Assembly (NCBI GenBank): GCA_002838185.1
Contig: CP017948.1
Span: 682,001-746,000, forward strand
Length of the DNA stretch: 64,000 nt
Source: Tenericutes bacterium MO-XQ
GTDB taxonomy: Bacteria > Bacillota_I > Bacilli_A > Acholeplasmatales > Acholeplasmataceae
Direction of reading: 5' to 3'
The position numbers and the translations under genes were made by a program. Below are positions 1-7,907 of this stretch, piece after piece (the first letter of the stretch is position 1; every line of letters begins with the position of its first letter). The notes beneath the pieces were generated by a model. It was not told where the DNA came from. It searched no databases and saw nothing but the letters and a program-made list of their open reading frames with translations.

Positions 1-1617
1 TTCAATCGCTTCCTTTGAGGTTTCTCTAATCATATCATTTAAAGCGATATAACCCATCAGTTTTTTATCCTTAAGGACAAAAACAACAGTGTTGCCTTGA
101 TTCGCTAATGCTTCATATGCGCTAATATCGAATGGTATCTTCAACTCTTTAATATAACCCGGACTTACGATCTCAACAGTAGATTGTTGTACTATACCAA
201 CAAGTCCTTTACCAGGAATTGCTGTGATATCTTTACCTTTTTGAAGTTGCACTTTTTTATCTTTAGCAGCTCTAACGATTGCTTTTGCTATAGGATGTTC
301 GGACTCATTCTCAATTGCATATGCAATTGATAGAAGTTCGTTTTCACTCAAACTAAAGCTTTCAATTTTTGAAATTCCGAATTCACCTCTAGTTAGTGTG
401 CCTGTTTTATCAAATACAACAGTGTTAATTTTGCGTGCATTTTCGAAATTTGCTCGATTCCGAATGAGTAACCCATGTTTTGCACCAATGCTTGATGAAA
501 CAGCAGTAACGAGTGGTGTAGCTAATCCAAGTGCATGGGGGCATGAAATAATGACGACAGTAACTGCTCTTTCCATAGCAAATCCTACATTTTTACCCAG
601 TAACATCCAGATAACAAATGTAGATATTCCACCAAGTAATGCAACATAGAATAAGTATTTTGCCGCAATATCTGCTATTCTTTGTGTTTTTGAACGTGTT
701 TTTTGAGCATCCCTGACGAGTTTAATGACTTGAGAAAGAAATGTCTCATCACCAATACGTGTCACTTTATATTTCAGTGAACCTTCAGCATTGATTGAAC
801 CACCTATTAATTCGTCTCCAGGTGATTTATCGACAGGAACAGATTCACCGGTTAACATGGATTCGTTTACAGAAGACTTTCCTTCTGTGATTTTTCCGTC
901 AATAGGAACCTTTTCTCCAGGTCTGACTAATAAAATCATACCTACTTTAACTTGAGTGACTGATATATCATTAATGTGACCATCTTGATCGATGACGTGA
1001 GCTTCTTCAGGCATCAGTTTTAAGAGTTCTTCTAAAGCTCTTGATGCACCTAATACAGACTTCATTTCAATCCAGTGACCGAGTAGCATGATTGAGATGA
1101 GTGATGATAATTCCCAGAAAAAATCTTGACCGGTTTGGAATATGACGGTATAGGCACTATAGATATAGGCAACGACAATAGCAAGGCCAATGAGAGACAT
1201 CATAGCTGGTGCTTTTTGTTTCAACTCTTCAAAAGTACCTTTAAAAAATGGTAATCCTCCGTATATAAATAACACAGTGCTGAGTGTCAAAAGAATGTAT
1301 AAGTCTCCAGAAAACCTTAGATTCAAATCGAAAAATTCCTGAATCATAGGTGAGAGAGTTAAAATTGGAACTAATAATCCTAGTGAAATAAAAAACCTTC
1401 TTTTAAAATCTTTAACCATCATAGTATGGTGATCGTGATGCCCTTCATGACTTTCATGCTCTGCATCTTTGTAACTTTCACCGTGACTATGGTTGTGAAT
1501 TTCTTCATGATGGTGTATGTGGTCATCATGCGTTTCGTGATTCATGGCTTTTTTATTGTGGTCGATATGCTCATTTTTATTATCTTTGTGATGATGATTG
1601 TGTTTATGTTTGTCCAT
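1..1617 (-). CDS. copB: Copper-exporting P1B-type ATPase, CopB-like (3' part outside window)
   Basis: A heavy-metal P-type ATPase that would pump copper or silver out across the membrane. Residues 1 to about 66 are extremely His-rich (repeated HH, HDH and HNH), a likely metal-binding tail. Membrane segments follow, then TGES near residue 252, the intramembrane CPH motif near 357 (rather than CPC, which points to the CopB/P1B-3 branch) and the phosphorylation site DKTGT near 400. The gene runs off the left edge after 539 codons, so the rest of the ATP-binding domain and the GDGxND hinge are not seen. The ATG has AAAGGAGG just upstream and lies 12 nt after cueP, as the last visible gene of a csoR-cueP-copB operon. 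Family is seen directly; the exact ion is inferred from CPH and context. Confidence 0.93.
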   Translation of the reverse strand, partial: MDKHKHNHHHKDNKNEHIDHNKKAMNHETHDDHIHHHEEIHNHSHGESYKDAEHESHEGHHDHHTMMVKDFKRRFFISLGLLVPILTLSPMIQEFFDLNLRFSGDLYILLTLSTVLFIYGGLPFFKGTFEELKQKAPAMMSLIGLAIVVAYIYSAYTVIFQTGQDFFWELSSLISIMLLGHWIEMKSVLGASRALEELLKLMPEEAHVIDQDGHINDISVTQVKVGMILLVRPGEKVPIDGKITEGKSSVNESMLTGESVPVDKSPGDELIGGSINAEGSLKYKVTRIGDETFLSQVIKLVRDAQKTRSKTQRIADIAAKYLFYVALLGGISTFVIWMLLGKNVGFAMERAVTVVIISCPHALGLATPLVTAVSSSIGAKHGLLIRNRANFENARKINTVVFDKTGTLTRGEFGISKIESFSLSENELLSIAYAIENESEHPIAKAIVRAAKDKKVQLQKGKDITAIPGKGLVGIVQQSTVEIVSPGYIKELKIPFDISAYEALANQGNTVVFVLKDKKLMGYIALNDMIRETSKEAIE

Positions 1618-1629
1618 AATTTGCCTCCT

Positions 1630-2187
1630 TTAGGCTAGTTTAAGTGTTGTAAGACATGTATTTGATGTAGTAAAAGTTGAAACTTCGTCAGTTGCCGAAA
1701 AATTCTCATATGAAACAGTAATCTGATATCGTTTATTTATTGGTAACCAAATACCGGCAAATCCATTCGAACTGCTTATAATAGTTTTTTCTATGATGAC
1801 AGTATTTGTTTGAGAATCAACAATCTTAACTTCAAAAGATTTGTTTTTTAACTCACCACGACAGGTGACTAAATTATGATTAGCGCAAGGATGAGTCTGA
1901 TTGACATAGGGTGCAAATGAGAGATAAAACTGACCTTTAGGTAGTTCTAACTCCACCTGATGTGTCGCATCACCTAAAAGCAATTTGGTTCCAGTAATCG
2001 CTGCACTAAAATTTGTAGGTTCATTTAAATCATTCTCTAAATAGCTCACTATATCATTTACTATCATACTATCTAAATCATATTTTGCCAAGAAATCATT
2101 TCGATTTGGTGAATTTGCTGCTGCAAATGTAATAAGTCCAATAAATGCTATAAATATGGAAAAACTGATTAGTAATTTCTTTTTCAT
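1630..2187 (-). CDS. cueP: CueP-family secreted copper-binding protein
   Basis: About 186 residues with an N-terminal signal peptide (KKK then a hydrophobic stretch to about residue 25). The mature part carries CueP family signatures: the FLAKYDLD start, FYLSFAPYVNQTHPC, the Cys-containing VTCRGEL, NGFAGIWLP, and a C-terminal TCLTTLKL with a third Cys. In Salmonella CueP is a periplasmic copper-binding protein; here it would act outside the membrane, possibly lipid-free. I chose the ATG at 2187 because GAGGT lies five bases before it; ATGs at 2190 and 2199 are alternatives, the last overlapping csoR. It sits between csoR and copB in one operon, which supports a role in copper handling. Confidence 0.87.
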   Translation of the reverse strand: MKKKLLISFSIFIAFIGLITFAAANSPNRNDFLAKYDLDSMIVNDIVSYLENDLNEPTNFSAAITGTKLLLGDATHQVELELPKGQFYLSFAPYVNQTHPCANHNLVTCRGELKNKSFEVKIVDSQTNTVIIEKTIISSSNGFAGIWLPINKRYQITVSYENFSATDEVSTFTTSNTCLTTLKLA

Positions 2188-2195
2188 CATAGACC

Positions 2196-2486
2196 TCATC
2201 TCAAGTATTTCACTAATATTTCAGTGATTTCATCAATTTTTTCTTTGCCCTTTTGTTCGAAAATGGCTTCTGTAACACATGTACTGATGTGATCATTTAA
2301 GATTAAAGCATTAGCATTTTGAAGCATAGCAATGACTGATAGTATCTGTTTTGAGATATCTACACAGTATCTTCCTTCTTCATACATTTTTAGTATGCCT
2401 TCCACTTGACCTCGTCCGGTTTTTAATAACTGTTTGATTTTTTCCTCATTCAAGTGTCTTAAGTTGTGTTGATGCGATTGACTCAT
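2196..2486 (-). CDS. csoR: CsoR-family copper-sensing repressor
   Basis: A 96-residue all-helical DUF156/CsoR protein. It keeps the family's copper ligands as Cys in RYCVDI and as His and Cys spaced HxxxC in NDHISTC, matching Cys36/His61/Cys65 of Mycobacterium tuberculosis CsoR. An N-terminal HQHNLRH stretch is also His-rich. The start at 2486 (MSQSHQH) is preceded by AAGGAGG; a longer upstream reading would cover the operator and is rejected. First gene of the csoR-cueP-copB operon. CsoR proteins bind as tetramers to GC-rich pseudo-palindromes and release when Cu(I) binds, so it most likely represses its own operon through the site at 2500-2514. Confidence 0.93.
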   Translation of the reverse strand: MSQSHQHNLRHLNEEKIKQLLKTGRGQVEGILKMYEEGRYCVDISKQILSVIAMLQNANALILNDHISTCVTEAIFEQKGKEKIDEITEILVKYLR

Positions 2487-2499
2487 AGTTTTCCTCCTT

Positions 2500-2542
2500 G
2501 CACCCCACCACGGCATTATATCATGGTTATTTAAAAAGGCAA
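2500..2542 (-). promoter_or_regulatory. csoR operon promoter with candidate CsoR operator
   Basis: On the minus strand a -35 TTGCCT (2537-2542) and -10 TATAAT (2515-2520) are separated by 16 bp. Just downstream, over the expected start of transcription, lies the GC-rich run CCGTGGTGGGGTGC (2500-2513 region), unlike the AT-rich surroundings and similar to the G/C tracts in known CsoR boxes. The position would block transcription when CsoR is bound. The promoter is well supported; the operator is an inference from composition, place and the neighbouring csoR. Confidence 0.72.
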
Positions 2543-2605
2543 GAATTTTTTCACATTCATTTTGTATTCATAATTGTTTGATATAATATAGTCGAGGTGA
2601 ATAAG

Positions 2606-2935
2606 ATGAACAAAAAACAAGGTATTTTTTTAGCGATTTTCATTGGATTATTAGTTATAACTGCTATCGCATTCTGGTATTTTTCACCACAGTGGGCAGA
2701 CAATAGTGATTATCCGTATTATGGTCATATGGTGGGAAGTTGGGGTATGCCATTTGGTATGTTAGCAATGAGTATATTTTGGATCGGTGTGATTTACTTT
2801 GCATTTAATGGTTTTAGTTATCGGAGTGAATATAGACATGATCAAGCAATTGAAGTGTTAAAATCACGCCTTGCAAAAGGTGAGATAACAATTGATGAAT
2901 ACGAAAAACTAGTAGAGAAATTGAGGGATAAATAA
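2606..2935 (+). CDS. Small two-helix membrane protein with SHOCT-like C-terminus
   Basis: 109 residues. Two hydrophobic helices (about 6-26 and 47-67) flank a short loop with several Tyr, Met and His. The C-terminal 30 residues (LKSRLAKGEITIDEYEKLVEKL) match the SHOCT pattern, a short helical module found at the ends of many membrane proteins and thought to mediate oligomerisation. GAGGTG lies six bases before the ATG at 2606; an in-frame GTG at 2597 overlaps that site and is less likely. It is divergent from the csoR operon and one base before the Met-rich secreted protein, so a link to copper stress is likely but not shown. Confidence 0.82.
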   Translation: MNKKQGIFLAIFIGLLVITAIAFWYFSPQWADNSDYPYYGHMVGSWGMPFGMLAMSIFWIGVIYFAFNGFSYRSEYRHDQAIEVLKSRLAKGEITIDEYEKLVEKLRDK

Positions 2936-2936
2936 T

Positions 2937-3548
2937 ATGAAAAAAGGTTTGATTGTTTTCGGACTAACCGTTGCTGTTGCATTTTTAGGCACGTTATCAA
3001 TGGGGGCTGTAAATGCATATTCACGCGATAGTGGTAATGATATTCTTGAGTTAAATTTTAGCCAACATGGCATGATGGAATCTAGTTACAGTCTTAATAG
3101 CTTTGAAAAGATATATCTTCATCTATCTACTGAAAATCAAGAAAAAATAGATTCTGGATTTGCAAGTGAGTTATTAACTACAGATGTTCAAGAAAAAACC
3201 GTGTCAGAAGTTGTTGAACTCATTAAGCAGATTAAATCGGATATCATAGATGATGTTCAGATTGAGTATTCTTACCAACGATTTGGGATGATGGGTGGTA
3301 ACATGATGGGGTATGGTGGAAATGATCCATATGCAAATTGTGGTTACCAGAATAATGCAAGTACTTATGAATGGTTGTATATTCATTCGAGTGATGTCCA
3401 AAGAGATAGTTTGGATTTATCGTTTGCGGAAGATATTATCAATTTAGATTTATCTAATCTTTCAGTTCAAGAAATTGTTGAAAGTATAAAAGAAATTAAG
3501 ACAAATATAGTTAATCGATTTTTAAATCCTGTTCAGCCAAATGAATAA
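2937..3548 (+). CDS. Secreted protein with duplicated helical unit and Met/Gly-rich linker
   Basis: 203 residues with a signal peptide (about 1-27, ending AVNAYS). The mature part has two similar halves: a segment around LHLSTENQEKIDSGF...VSEVVELIKQIKSDI and one around IHSSDVQRDSLDLSF...VQEIVESIKEIKTNI, i.e. an internal duplication. Between them is a Met/Gly stretch (GMMGGNMMGYGG) followed by a single Cys, which could bind Cu(I) through thioether sulfur. I do not recognise a named family. Its place after the SHOCT protein, divergent from csoR-cueP-copB and before a two-component system, suggests an extracytoplasmic metal-binding role. Confidence 0.78.
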   Translation: MKKGLIVFGLTVAVAFLGTLSMGAVNAYSRDSGNDILELNFSQHGMMESSYSLNSFEKIYLHLSTENQEKIDSGFASELLTTDVQEKTVSEVVELIKQIKSDIIDDVQIEYSYQRFGMMGGNMMGYGGNDPYANCGYQNNASTYEWLYIHSSDVQRDSLDLSFAEDIINLDLSNLSVQEIVESIKEIKTNIVNRFLNPVQPNE

Positions 3549-3556
3549 ATAGGATG

Positions 3557-3586
3557 TGGGTGGGTATATACTCACCCATATTTTAT
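3557..3586 (+). terminator. Rho-independent terminator
   Basis: TGGGTG (3557-3562) pairs with CACCCA (3573-3578) around a 10-nt loop, followed by TATTTTATT. It separates the secreted protein from the two-component genes. Confidence 0.75.
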
Positions 3587-3622
3587 TGTTGTTGTATAAT
3601 AGATATATAGGAAGTGATAAGA

Positions 3623-4303
3623 ATGAAAACAATAATTGTTGAAGATTATCCGAAGATCAATCAGTTATTAGCGATGTATGCACGTAATGATGGACATGAA
3701 GTCAAACAAGTATATAACGGTGAGGAAGCACTTGCAGCGATTCACAATGAAAGATTTGAAATTATTCTCTTAGATTTAATGCTTCCAGGAATACAAGGTG
3801 AAGAACTCATCAAGCAAATTCGCAAAGTATCCGATGTCTATATTATCGTATTATCAGCTAAAATTGATATCAAAGACCGTGTCGATGTCATCACACTTGG
3901 GGCAGATGATTATATGATTAAGCCTTTTTCAATTGATGAGGTCATGGCTAAACTCAAAAATGTTGAAAAAAGACTTGTTGATAATCATCCAACAATCTAT
4001 ACATTTAATCATTCACATCTAAAAGTTCTACCCTTAAGTAGAGAGGTTTTTGTTCACAATCAATTGATCAATTTAACACAATACGAATATGATATTTTAT
4101 TGCATCTGCTTTCGCATCCTAACATTGTTTTTTCTAGAGATATGATTATTGAGCAGTGTTTTTCAAATAGTGATGCTTATGACCGCGTTATTGATGTTTT
4201 TATAAAAAACATCAGAAAAAAAATTAATTTTTCTTCTGAAAAGTCATACATTAAAACGCATTATGGTATTGGATATCAGTTTTTGGGGGTAAAAGATGAA
4301 TAG
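3623..4303 (+). CDS. OmpR-family response regulator
   Basis: 226 residues. An N-terminal receiver domain has the acidic pocket (VEDYPK), phosphoacceptor Asp51 in LLDLMLPG, the switch Ser/Thr in VLSAK and the conserved Lys in IKPFS. A C-terminal winged helix (about 125-225) ends in the typical THYGIGYQF. GGAAGTG precedes the ATG at 3623; an in-frame GTG at 3614 is a weaker alternative. It overlaps the kinase gene by 8 nt, so the two are translated together. Beside the copper genes it may control copper or envelope stress, but the target genes cannot be read from the sequence. Confidence 0.94.
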   Translation: MKTIIVEDYPKINQLLAMYARNDGHEVKQVYNGEEALAAIHNERFEIILLDLMLPGIQGEELIKQIRKVSDVYIIVLSAKIDIKDRVDVITLGADDYMIKPFSIDEVMAKLKNVEKRLVDNHPTIYTFNHSHLKVLPLSREVFVHNQLINLTQYEYDILLHLLSHPNIVFSRDMIIEQCFSNSDAYDRVIDVFIKNIRKKINFSSEKSYIKTHYGIGYQFLGVKDE

Positions 4304-5528
4304 TATAAAGAACCTCCTTATATCACAAATCTTTAAAATGGTGCTCATCATTTTTCTATCAACCATTTTTTTATTGAATATTGCTTTTTATTTTTTTTCA
4401 AATAACCAATTCCAAAAAGAAATTGCAAGACAATATGATGAACTATACAATATGACTGCTCATCTATCCACTGAAGAAAACTTCGAAAGTTTAATCGTAT
4501 ATTTGGAGCATTATACACATAATAATGATGTAACAATTCATTTCAAAAATGTTACAGAACAAACCGTTTTCACCAATGATTTTGATGATATATTAATAAA
4601 GTTTGAAGCTATATATTATGATAATGTTCTGCTTGGTTATTTAGCAGTCGACTTTGAATCTTCTAAATTAAGTAAAGATATTCTTTACGGCTTTGTTGGG
4701 TTAAATTTAGTCTCTATTACATTGTTCGCTTTTGGGATGTATATTTTATATAAATTTCTTAGAAATGAAAATACTAAGATAAGGTTGGACTTAAAACATA
4801 TTGAGGTTGAAAATTCGACTTTCGCATATAAAGAAATGAAACAATTGCACTTTCAACTCATGACTAACCAAGTTCAAAGAGAAAAACAAAGATCTGTTTA
4901 TGAGTCTCATATTAAAAGTATTGCACACGATATCAAAACCCCTCTTTCAGTAATACGAATCTATGCAGATTCATTAGTCAATGAAAAACTTAATCCAACT
5001 AAAGATGTTTTTTTGGATATTCAAGTAGAAACTATTAAAATAATGAACTTAATTCCTAAGTTTATTGAGCTCGATTATGTTGAAATACCATATCTTCAAA
5101 ATATCTCTTTATTTATTAACAAATACGCACATAAGTACAAAGAAATATTCGAAAGTAAACAGATTTCTATAACACTCGAATTAGAGACTTTACTTGTAAA
5201 TATTTCAGATAAAGATTTAGAAAGAGTAATTGAACACCTTTTATTCAATGCTTTTTATTATTCTAATCCACAATCAAATATTACAATCTCAGTTCAAAAT
5301 AAAACAAGAAGACTGGTAGTTAGTGATGAAGGGATTGGTATGACAAGTGAAACAATTATAAATATCTTAAAAGGTCCTTATCGTTCAGAAGAGGCAATGA
5401 AATTTAACGAAAAAGGTAGTGGATTGGGTCTTCAATTTGTAAAAGATATTGTTCGAAAATTGGAAGCAAATTTGCAAATTGACAGTGTTGTAGGACATGG
5501 AAGCAAAATAATTATTCAATTTTCTTAA
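4296..5528 (+). CDS. Membrane sensor histidine kinase
   Basis: 410 residues. Two membrane helices (about 12-33 and 137-160) enclose a roughly 100-residue extracytoplasmic sensor domain rich in Tyr, Asn and His. The cytoplasmic part has the H box IAHDIKTPLS with His near 210, an N box (NAFYYSNPQS) near 317, the ATP-lid DEGIGMTS near 343 and GSGLGLQF near 373. All catalytic boxes look intact. It overlaps the response regulator and no terminator separates them. The signal is unknown; the nearby copper genes make metal or envelope stress a fair guess. Confidence 0.94.
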   Translation: MNSIKNLLISQIFKMVLIIFLSTIFLLNIAFYFFSNNQFQKEIARQYDELYNMTAHLSTEENFESLIVYLEHYTHNNDVTIHFKNVTEQTVFTNDFDDILIKFEAIYYDNVLLGYLAVDFESSKLSKDILYGFVGLNLVSITLFAFGMYILYKFLRNENTKIRLDLKHIEVENSTFAYKEMKQLHFQLMTNQVQREKQRSVYESHIKSIAHDIKTPLSVIRIYADSLVNEKLNPTKDVFLDIQVETIKIMNLIPKFIELDYVEIPYLQNISLFINKYAHKYKEIFESKQISITLELETLLVNISDKDLERVIEHLLFNAFYYSNPQSNITISVQNKTRRLVVSDEGIGMTSETIINILKGPYRSEEAMKFNEKGSGLGLQFVKDIVRKLEANLQIDSVVGHGSKIIIQFS

Positions 5529-5997
5529 TAAAAAGCAGAAATTCATCGGTGCAAATGAATGTGCGATATCGAACTTGTTTTCACAATCTATAATGAAATG
5601 TATTGTTTATATGTTCCCACACTGGAAAAAGTCTGGAATGGGGAAACATAAAATGGCCAAAAATATGTTTCCGATGTACACGAAACGACAAATTTTCGAG
5701 CAATTAGATATACTCCACGCAGAGTAAAACTAGTCATATAACATTGAATTATGACCAAAATATGTTTCTTTGGTATTATCGTTGCTTGTTAGTGTAAACA
5801 TAAAATGGTCATTTTGATGTTACTTGAGTACATACAACACCCCATTTTCGAGCAATATGGTGCACTCAACGCAGATTGAATGTGACAACATATTATTAAA
5901 AGTGACGGAAAATGGACAAACCTAATTGGACAAACAATTATGCTGTTTTTATAGTATAATTGTAATAAACAGGGATTACTTTATAACTTATCAAAAA
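5529..5997. other. Noncoding AT-rich stretch with degenerate repeats
   Basis: No convincing gene lies between the histidine kinase and the toxin-antitoxin cassette. The stretch holds two related 82-bp blocks (5644-5725 and 5796-5877), a third partial copy near 5750-5768 (GACCAAAATATGTTTC), and a doubled GGACAAAC around 5912-5934. Composition and repeated short motifs resemble the multi-site ends of IS21-family elements, but no transposase remains, so this is only a guess at decayed mobile DNA. Confidence 0.5.
5644..5877. repeat. Pair of diverged 82-bp direct repeats
   Basis: Block 1 (5644-5725) and block 2 (5796-5877) both begin AAACATAAAATGG, share ATTTTCGAGCAAT near the middle and CACGCAGA/AACGCAGA at the end, and have the same length. 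Identity between these anchors is moderate. The equal length and collinear anchors argue against chance. Confidence 0.62.
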
Positions 5998-6099
5998 ATG
6001 AACTTTTAGAATTATTTATAGTAAAGTTAGTCTATAGGTTGTAGTAAAGTTAGTCTAGAGGTTATCAAAAACAGTGATAAAGTCCATAATGACAAGACA
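5998..6099. repeat. 102-bp direct repeat, left copy
   Basis: Aligns without gaps to 7206-7307 with 5 differences in 102 bases. Inside it a 23-bp unit starting TAGTAAAGTTAGTCTA is repeated in tandem (6019-6041 and 6042-6064), and TTATC/GATAA forms a small hairpin near 6062-6079. The two copies bound the toxin-antitoxin and GNAT genes, giving a unit of 1208 bp from repeat to repeat. Confidence 0.93.
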
Positions 6100-6110
6100 T
6101 AGATTTTTAG

Positions 6111-6142
6111 AGATTTGAAATATTCTTTCAAGTCTTTTTTAT
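6111..6142 (+). terminator. Terminator upstream of the toxin-antitoxin promoter
   Basis: AGATTTGAAA (6111-6120) pairs with TTTCAAGTCT (6126-6135) with one G-T wobble, followed by TTTTTATTT. It would insulate the cassette from upstream transcription. Confidence 0.65.
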
Positions 6143-6158
6143 TTCGTCTTACAGTGTA

Positions 6159-6187
6159 TTGCAAAATAGTATATTTAGTGATACAAT
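6159..6187 (+). promoter_or_regulatory. Promoter of the toxin-antitoxin cassette
   Basis: -35 TTGCAA (6159-6164) and -10 TACAAT (6182-6187) with a 17-bp spacer. The antitoxin start lies about 20 bp after the -10. Placed directly behind a terminator, it makes the cassette self-contained. Confidence 0.7.
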
Positions 6188-6206
6188 GTATTACGAGGTG
6201 ATAAAA

Positions 6207-6425
6207 ATGTCTATTTCAATTAGAGTTAGTGAGAAAGAATCAAAACTTATTAAAAAATATGCAGAATTAAATGGTACAACAGTATCAGAAGTGATGAGAC
6301 AAGCAATCCTTTCAAAAATAGAAGATGAGTTTGATATATTTCTTTATGAACAAGCTTATAAAGAATATGAAGAAAATCCAAAAACATATACCATAGAAGA
6401 AGCTAAGGAAATTTTGGATTTTTAA
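6207..6425 (+). CDS. RelB/DinJ-type antitoxin
   Basis: 72 residues. It starts MSISIRVSEKESKLIKKYAE, a ribbon-helix-helix DNA-binding fold, followed by helical residues TVSEVMRQAIL, and ends with an acidic tail (YEENPKTYTIEEAKEILDF) that in this family wraps the toxin. GAGGTG precedes the ATG at 6207; an upstream in-frame TTG at 6159 would overlap the -35 box and is rejected. Two bases before the toxin gene. Expected to neutralise the toxin and to repress the shared promoter as a complex. Confidence 0.9.
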   Translation: MSISIRVSEKESKLIKKYAELNGTTVSEVMRQAILSKIEDEFDIFLYEQAYKEYEENPKTYTIEEAKEILDF

Positions 6426-6427
6426 TC

Positions 6428-6691
6428 ATGTATAGAGTAAAAATTTCTGAAAAAGCATTAAGATCTTTAAAAAACTTAGATAAACAAATCGCTAGAATGA
6501 TTATTGCTTGGATTGAGAAAAATCTTGAGGGGACTAATAATCCTAGAGATAAAGGTAAAGGATTATCTCATGATAAAAAAGGTATATGGCGTTATCGTGT
6601 TGGTAATTATAGAATTCTTGCAAATATTATTGATGATGAATTAATCATATTGGTGATTGAATTTGGTCATCGTAAAGATATATACAAGTAA
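6428..6691 (+). CDS. RelE/ParE-superfamily toxin
   Basis: 87 residues with the RelE fold pattern: MYRVKISEKALRSLKNLDKQ at the start, a central helix pair, then GIWRYRVGNYRILANI and a C-terminal IEFGHRKDIY. The Arg and His/Arg/Lys residues in the last two segments are where RelE enzymes place their mRNA-cleaving side chains. Likely a ribosome-dependent mRNA interferase, though a ParE-type gyrase poison cannot be excluded from sequence alone. Follows the antitoxin by two bases in the usual antitoxin-toxin order. Confidence 0.9.
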   Translation: MYRVKISEKALRSLKNLDKQIARMIIAWIEKNLEGTNNPRDKGKGLSHDKKGIWRYRVGNYRILANIIDDELIILVIEFGHRKDIYK

Positions 6692-6707
6692 AGCTTGGTG
6701 ATAGAAT

Positions 6708-7190
6708 ATGAATGATTTTATCATTAGAAAAGCAACTATTAATGATTCTAATGGCAAAGGATATGTACATTACAAAAGTTGGATAGAGACCTATACAGGT
6801 CTTTTTCCTGATGAAATCATGGAAAAGATAACTTTGGAACGAAGTGTTAAACTAGCAAAGGAACATCCTGAGAATACCTATGTAGCTATTGTAGATCAAA
6901 AGATTGTTGGGTTTGCTTGTTATATAGAATCTAGAGATACAGATTTAAAAAATGCAGGAGAAATTATGGCAATTTATATCTTAAATGATTTTAAAAATAT
7001 GGGTATAGGAAAAGCGTTAATGAAAGTTTGTTATAAAGAATTATCTATTTTTAATATTATCGCTGTATGGGTTTTGGAAAGCAACAAAAAAGCAATTGGT
7101 TTTTATAAATCTGAAGGCTTTAAAAAAGATGGATATTCAAAAGTAATGTACACAAAGAAGACTATTAGGATGATAAAAAATGCAACATAA
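6708..7190 (+). CDS. GNAT-family N-acetyltransferase (cassette passenger)
   Basis: 160 residues with the GNAT acetyl-CoA fold: IRKATINDS at the start, motif A around IMAIYILNDFKNMGIGKALM (R/QxxGxG/A variant NMGIGKA) and a C-terminal ESNKKAIGFYKSEGFKKDG. Closest in pattern to small-molecule or protein GNATs of the RimI-like kind. It lies 16 bp after the toxin and inside the same pair of 102-bp repeats, with no own promoter visible, so it travels and is probably transcribed with the toxin-antitoxin pair. The substrate is unknown; an acetyltransferase toxin or immunity role is possible but unproven. Confidence 0.87.
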   Translation: MNDFIIRKATINDSNGKGYVHYKSWIETYTGLFPDEIMEKITLERSVKLAKEHPENTYVAIVDQKIVGFACYIESRDTDLKNAGEIMAIYILNDFKNMGIGKALMKVCYKELSIFNIIAVWVLESNKKAIGFYKSEGFKKDGYSKVMYTKKTIRMIKNAT

Positions 7191-7205
7191 AATCCCAATT
7201 AGAAT

Positions 7206-7307
7206 ATGAACTTTTAGCATTATTTGTAGTAAACTTAGTATATAGGTTGTAGTAAAGTTAGTCTAGAGGTTATCAAAAACAGCGATAAAGTCCATAATGA
7301 CAAGACA
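7206..7307. repeat. 102-bp direct repeat, right copy
   Basis: Right partner of 5998-6099, same length, 5 substitutions and no gaps. It ends 21 bp before the next GNAT start. In the right copy the first 23-bp inner unit has diverged more than the second. Confidence 0.93.
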
Positions 7308-7328
7308 ATCAAATGAAGGGTGAAAAAC

Positions 7329-7784
7329 ATGAACCAATATATATTGAAACCGATTACAATCGATGATGTCTATGCAATACAAGCATGGCGATATACTGGG
7401 TTTATGAAAGAGATTTACGTTGAGCCATATATCACGAGTTATAATGAATTTGGAGTCCTAAGAGGACCAGAAAATTGTGATGGTTTTGGTGTGTTTGTTA
7501 ATGATTCATTATTTGGTATTTTCGAATACTACTGGAAAGATAGTACGATGGAAATTGGATTAGCCATTCATCCTGATTTTGTAGGAAAAGGTTTAAGCGA
7601 TGCTTTTATTAACGCAGGTATTGCATTTGGTATATCACATTACGGGTATGAAAAAGGTTTTGTTCAGCTCTCTGTTGAAATCGATAATATAGCTGCTTAC
7701 AAGGCGTATCTCAAAAACGGATTTGTGGAAGTATCACGAGATCTAAAAGAGATTTTGATGTATAAGTATCTCAGATCATTTTGA
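7329..7784 (+). CDS. GNAT-family N-acetyltransferase
   Basis: 151 residues of GNAT type: LKPITIDDVYAIQAWRY, an acceptor-binding middle, MEIGLAIHPDFVGKGLSDAFI as the acetyl-CoA motif A and VEIDNIAAYKAYLKNGFVEV at the end. GAAGGGTG lies just before the ATG at 7329; an in-frame GTG at 7320 overlaps that site. It follows the right direct repeat almost directly and could be the passenger of a further cassette, but no third repeat copy is seen downstream. Not closely similar to the GNAT inside the cassette. Substrate unknown. Confidence 0.87.
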   Translation: MNQYILKPITIDDVYAIQAWRYTGFMKEIYVEPYITSYNEFGVLRGPENCDGFGVFVNDSLFGIFEYYWKDSTMEIGLAIHPDFVGKGLSDAFINAGIAFGISHYGYEKGFVQLSVEIDNIAAYKAYLKNGFVEVSRDLKEILMYKYLRSF

Positions 7785-7907
7785 TTCTCAAATATATCAA
7801 CAAAACAAACAGTTAAGAATGTGCTAAAGTGATATATATAAATCATACTACAAGTCTGATACGATTATGTGTTGGGCTTTTTTATGTATTCATATATAGC
7901 AATATGG

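Noticed and set aside
1426-1638. Met-rich plus-strand reading frame
   Set aside because: It is the mirror of the His-rich N-terminus of the CopB gene on the other strand.
5998-7307. Integron attC sites
   Set aside because: The repeats are long direct copies without the GTTRRRY/RYYYAAC core sites and no integrase gene is present.
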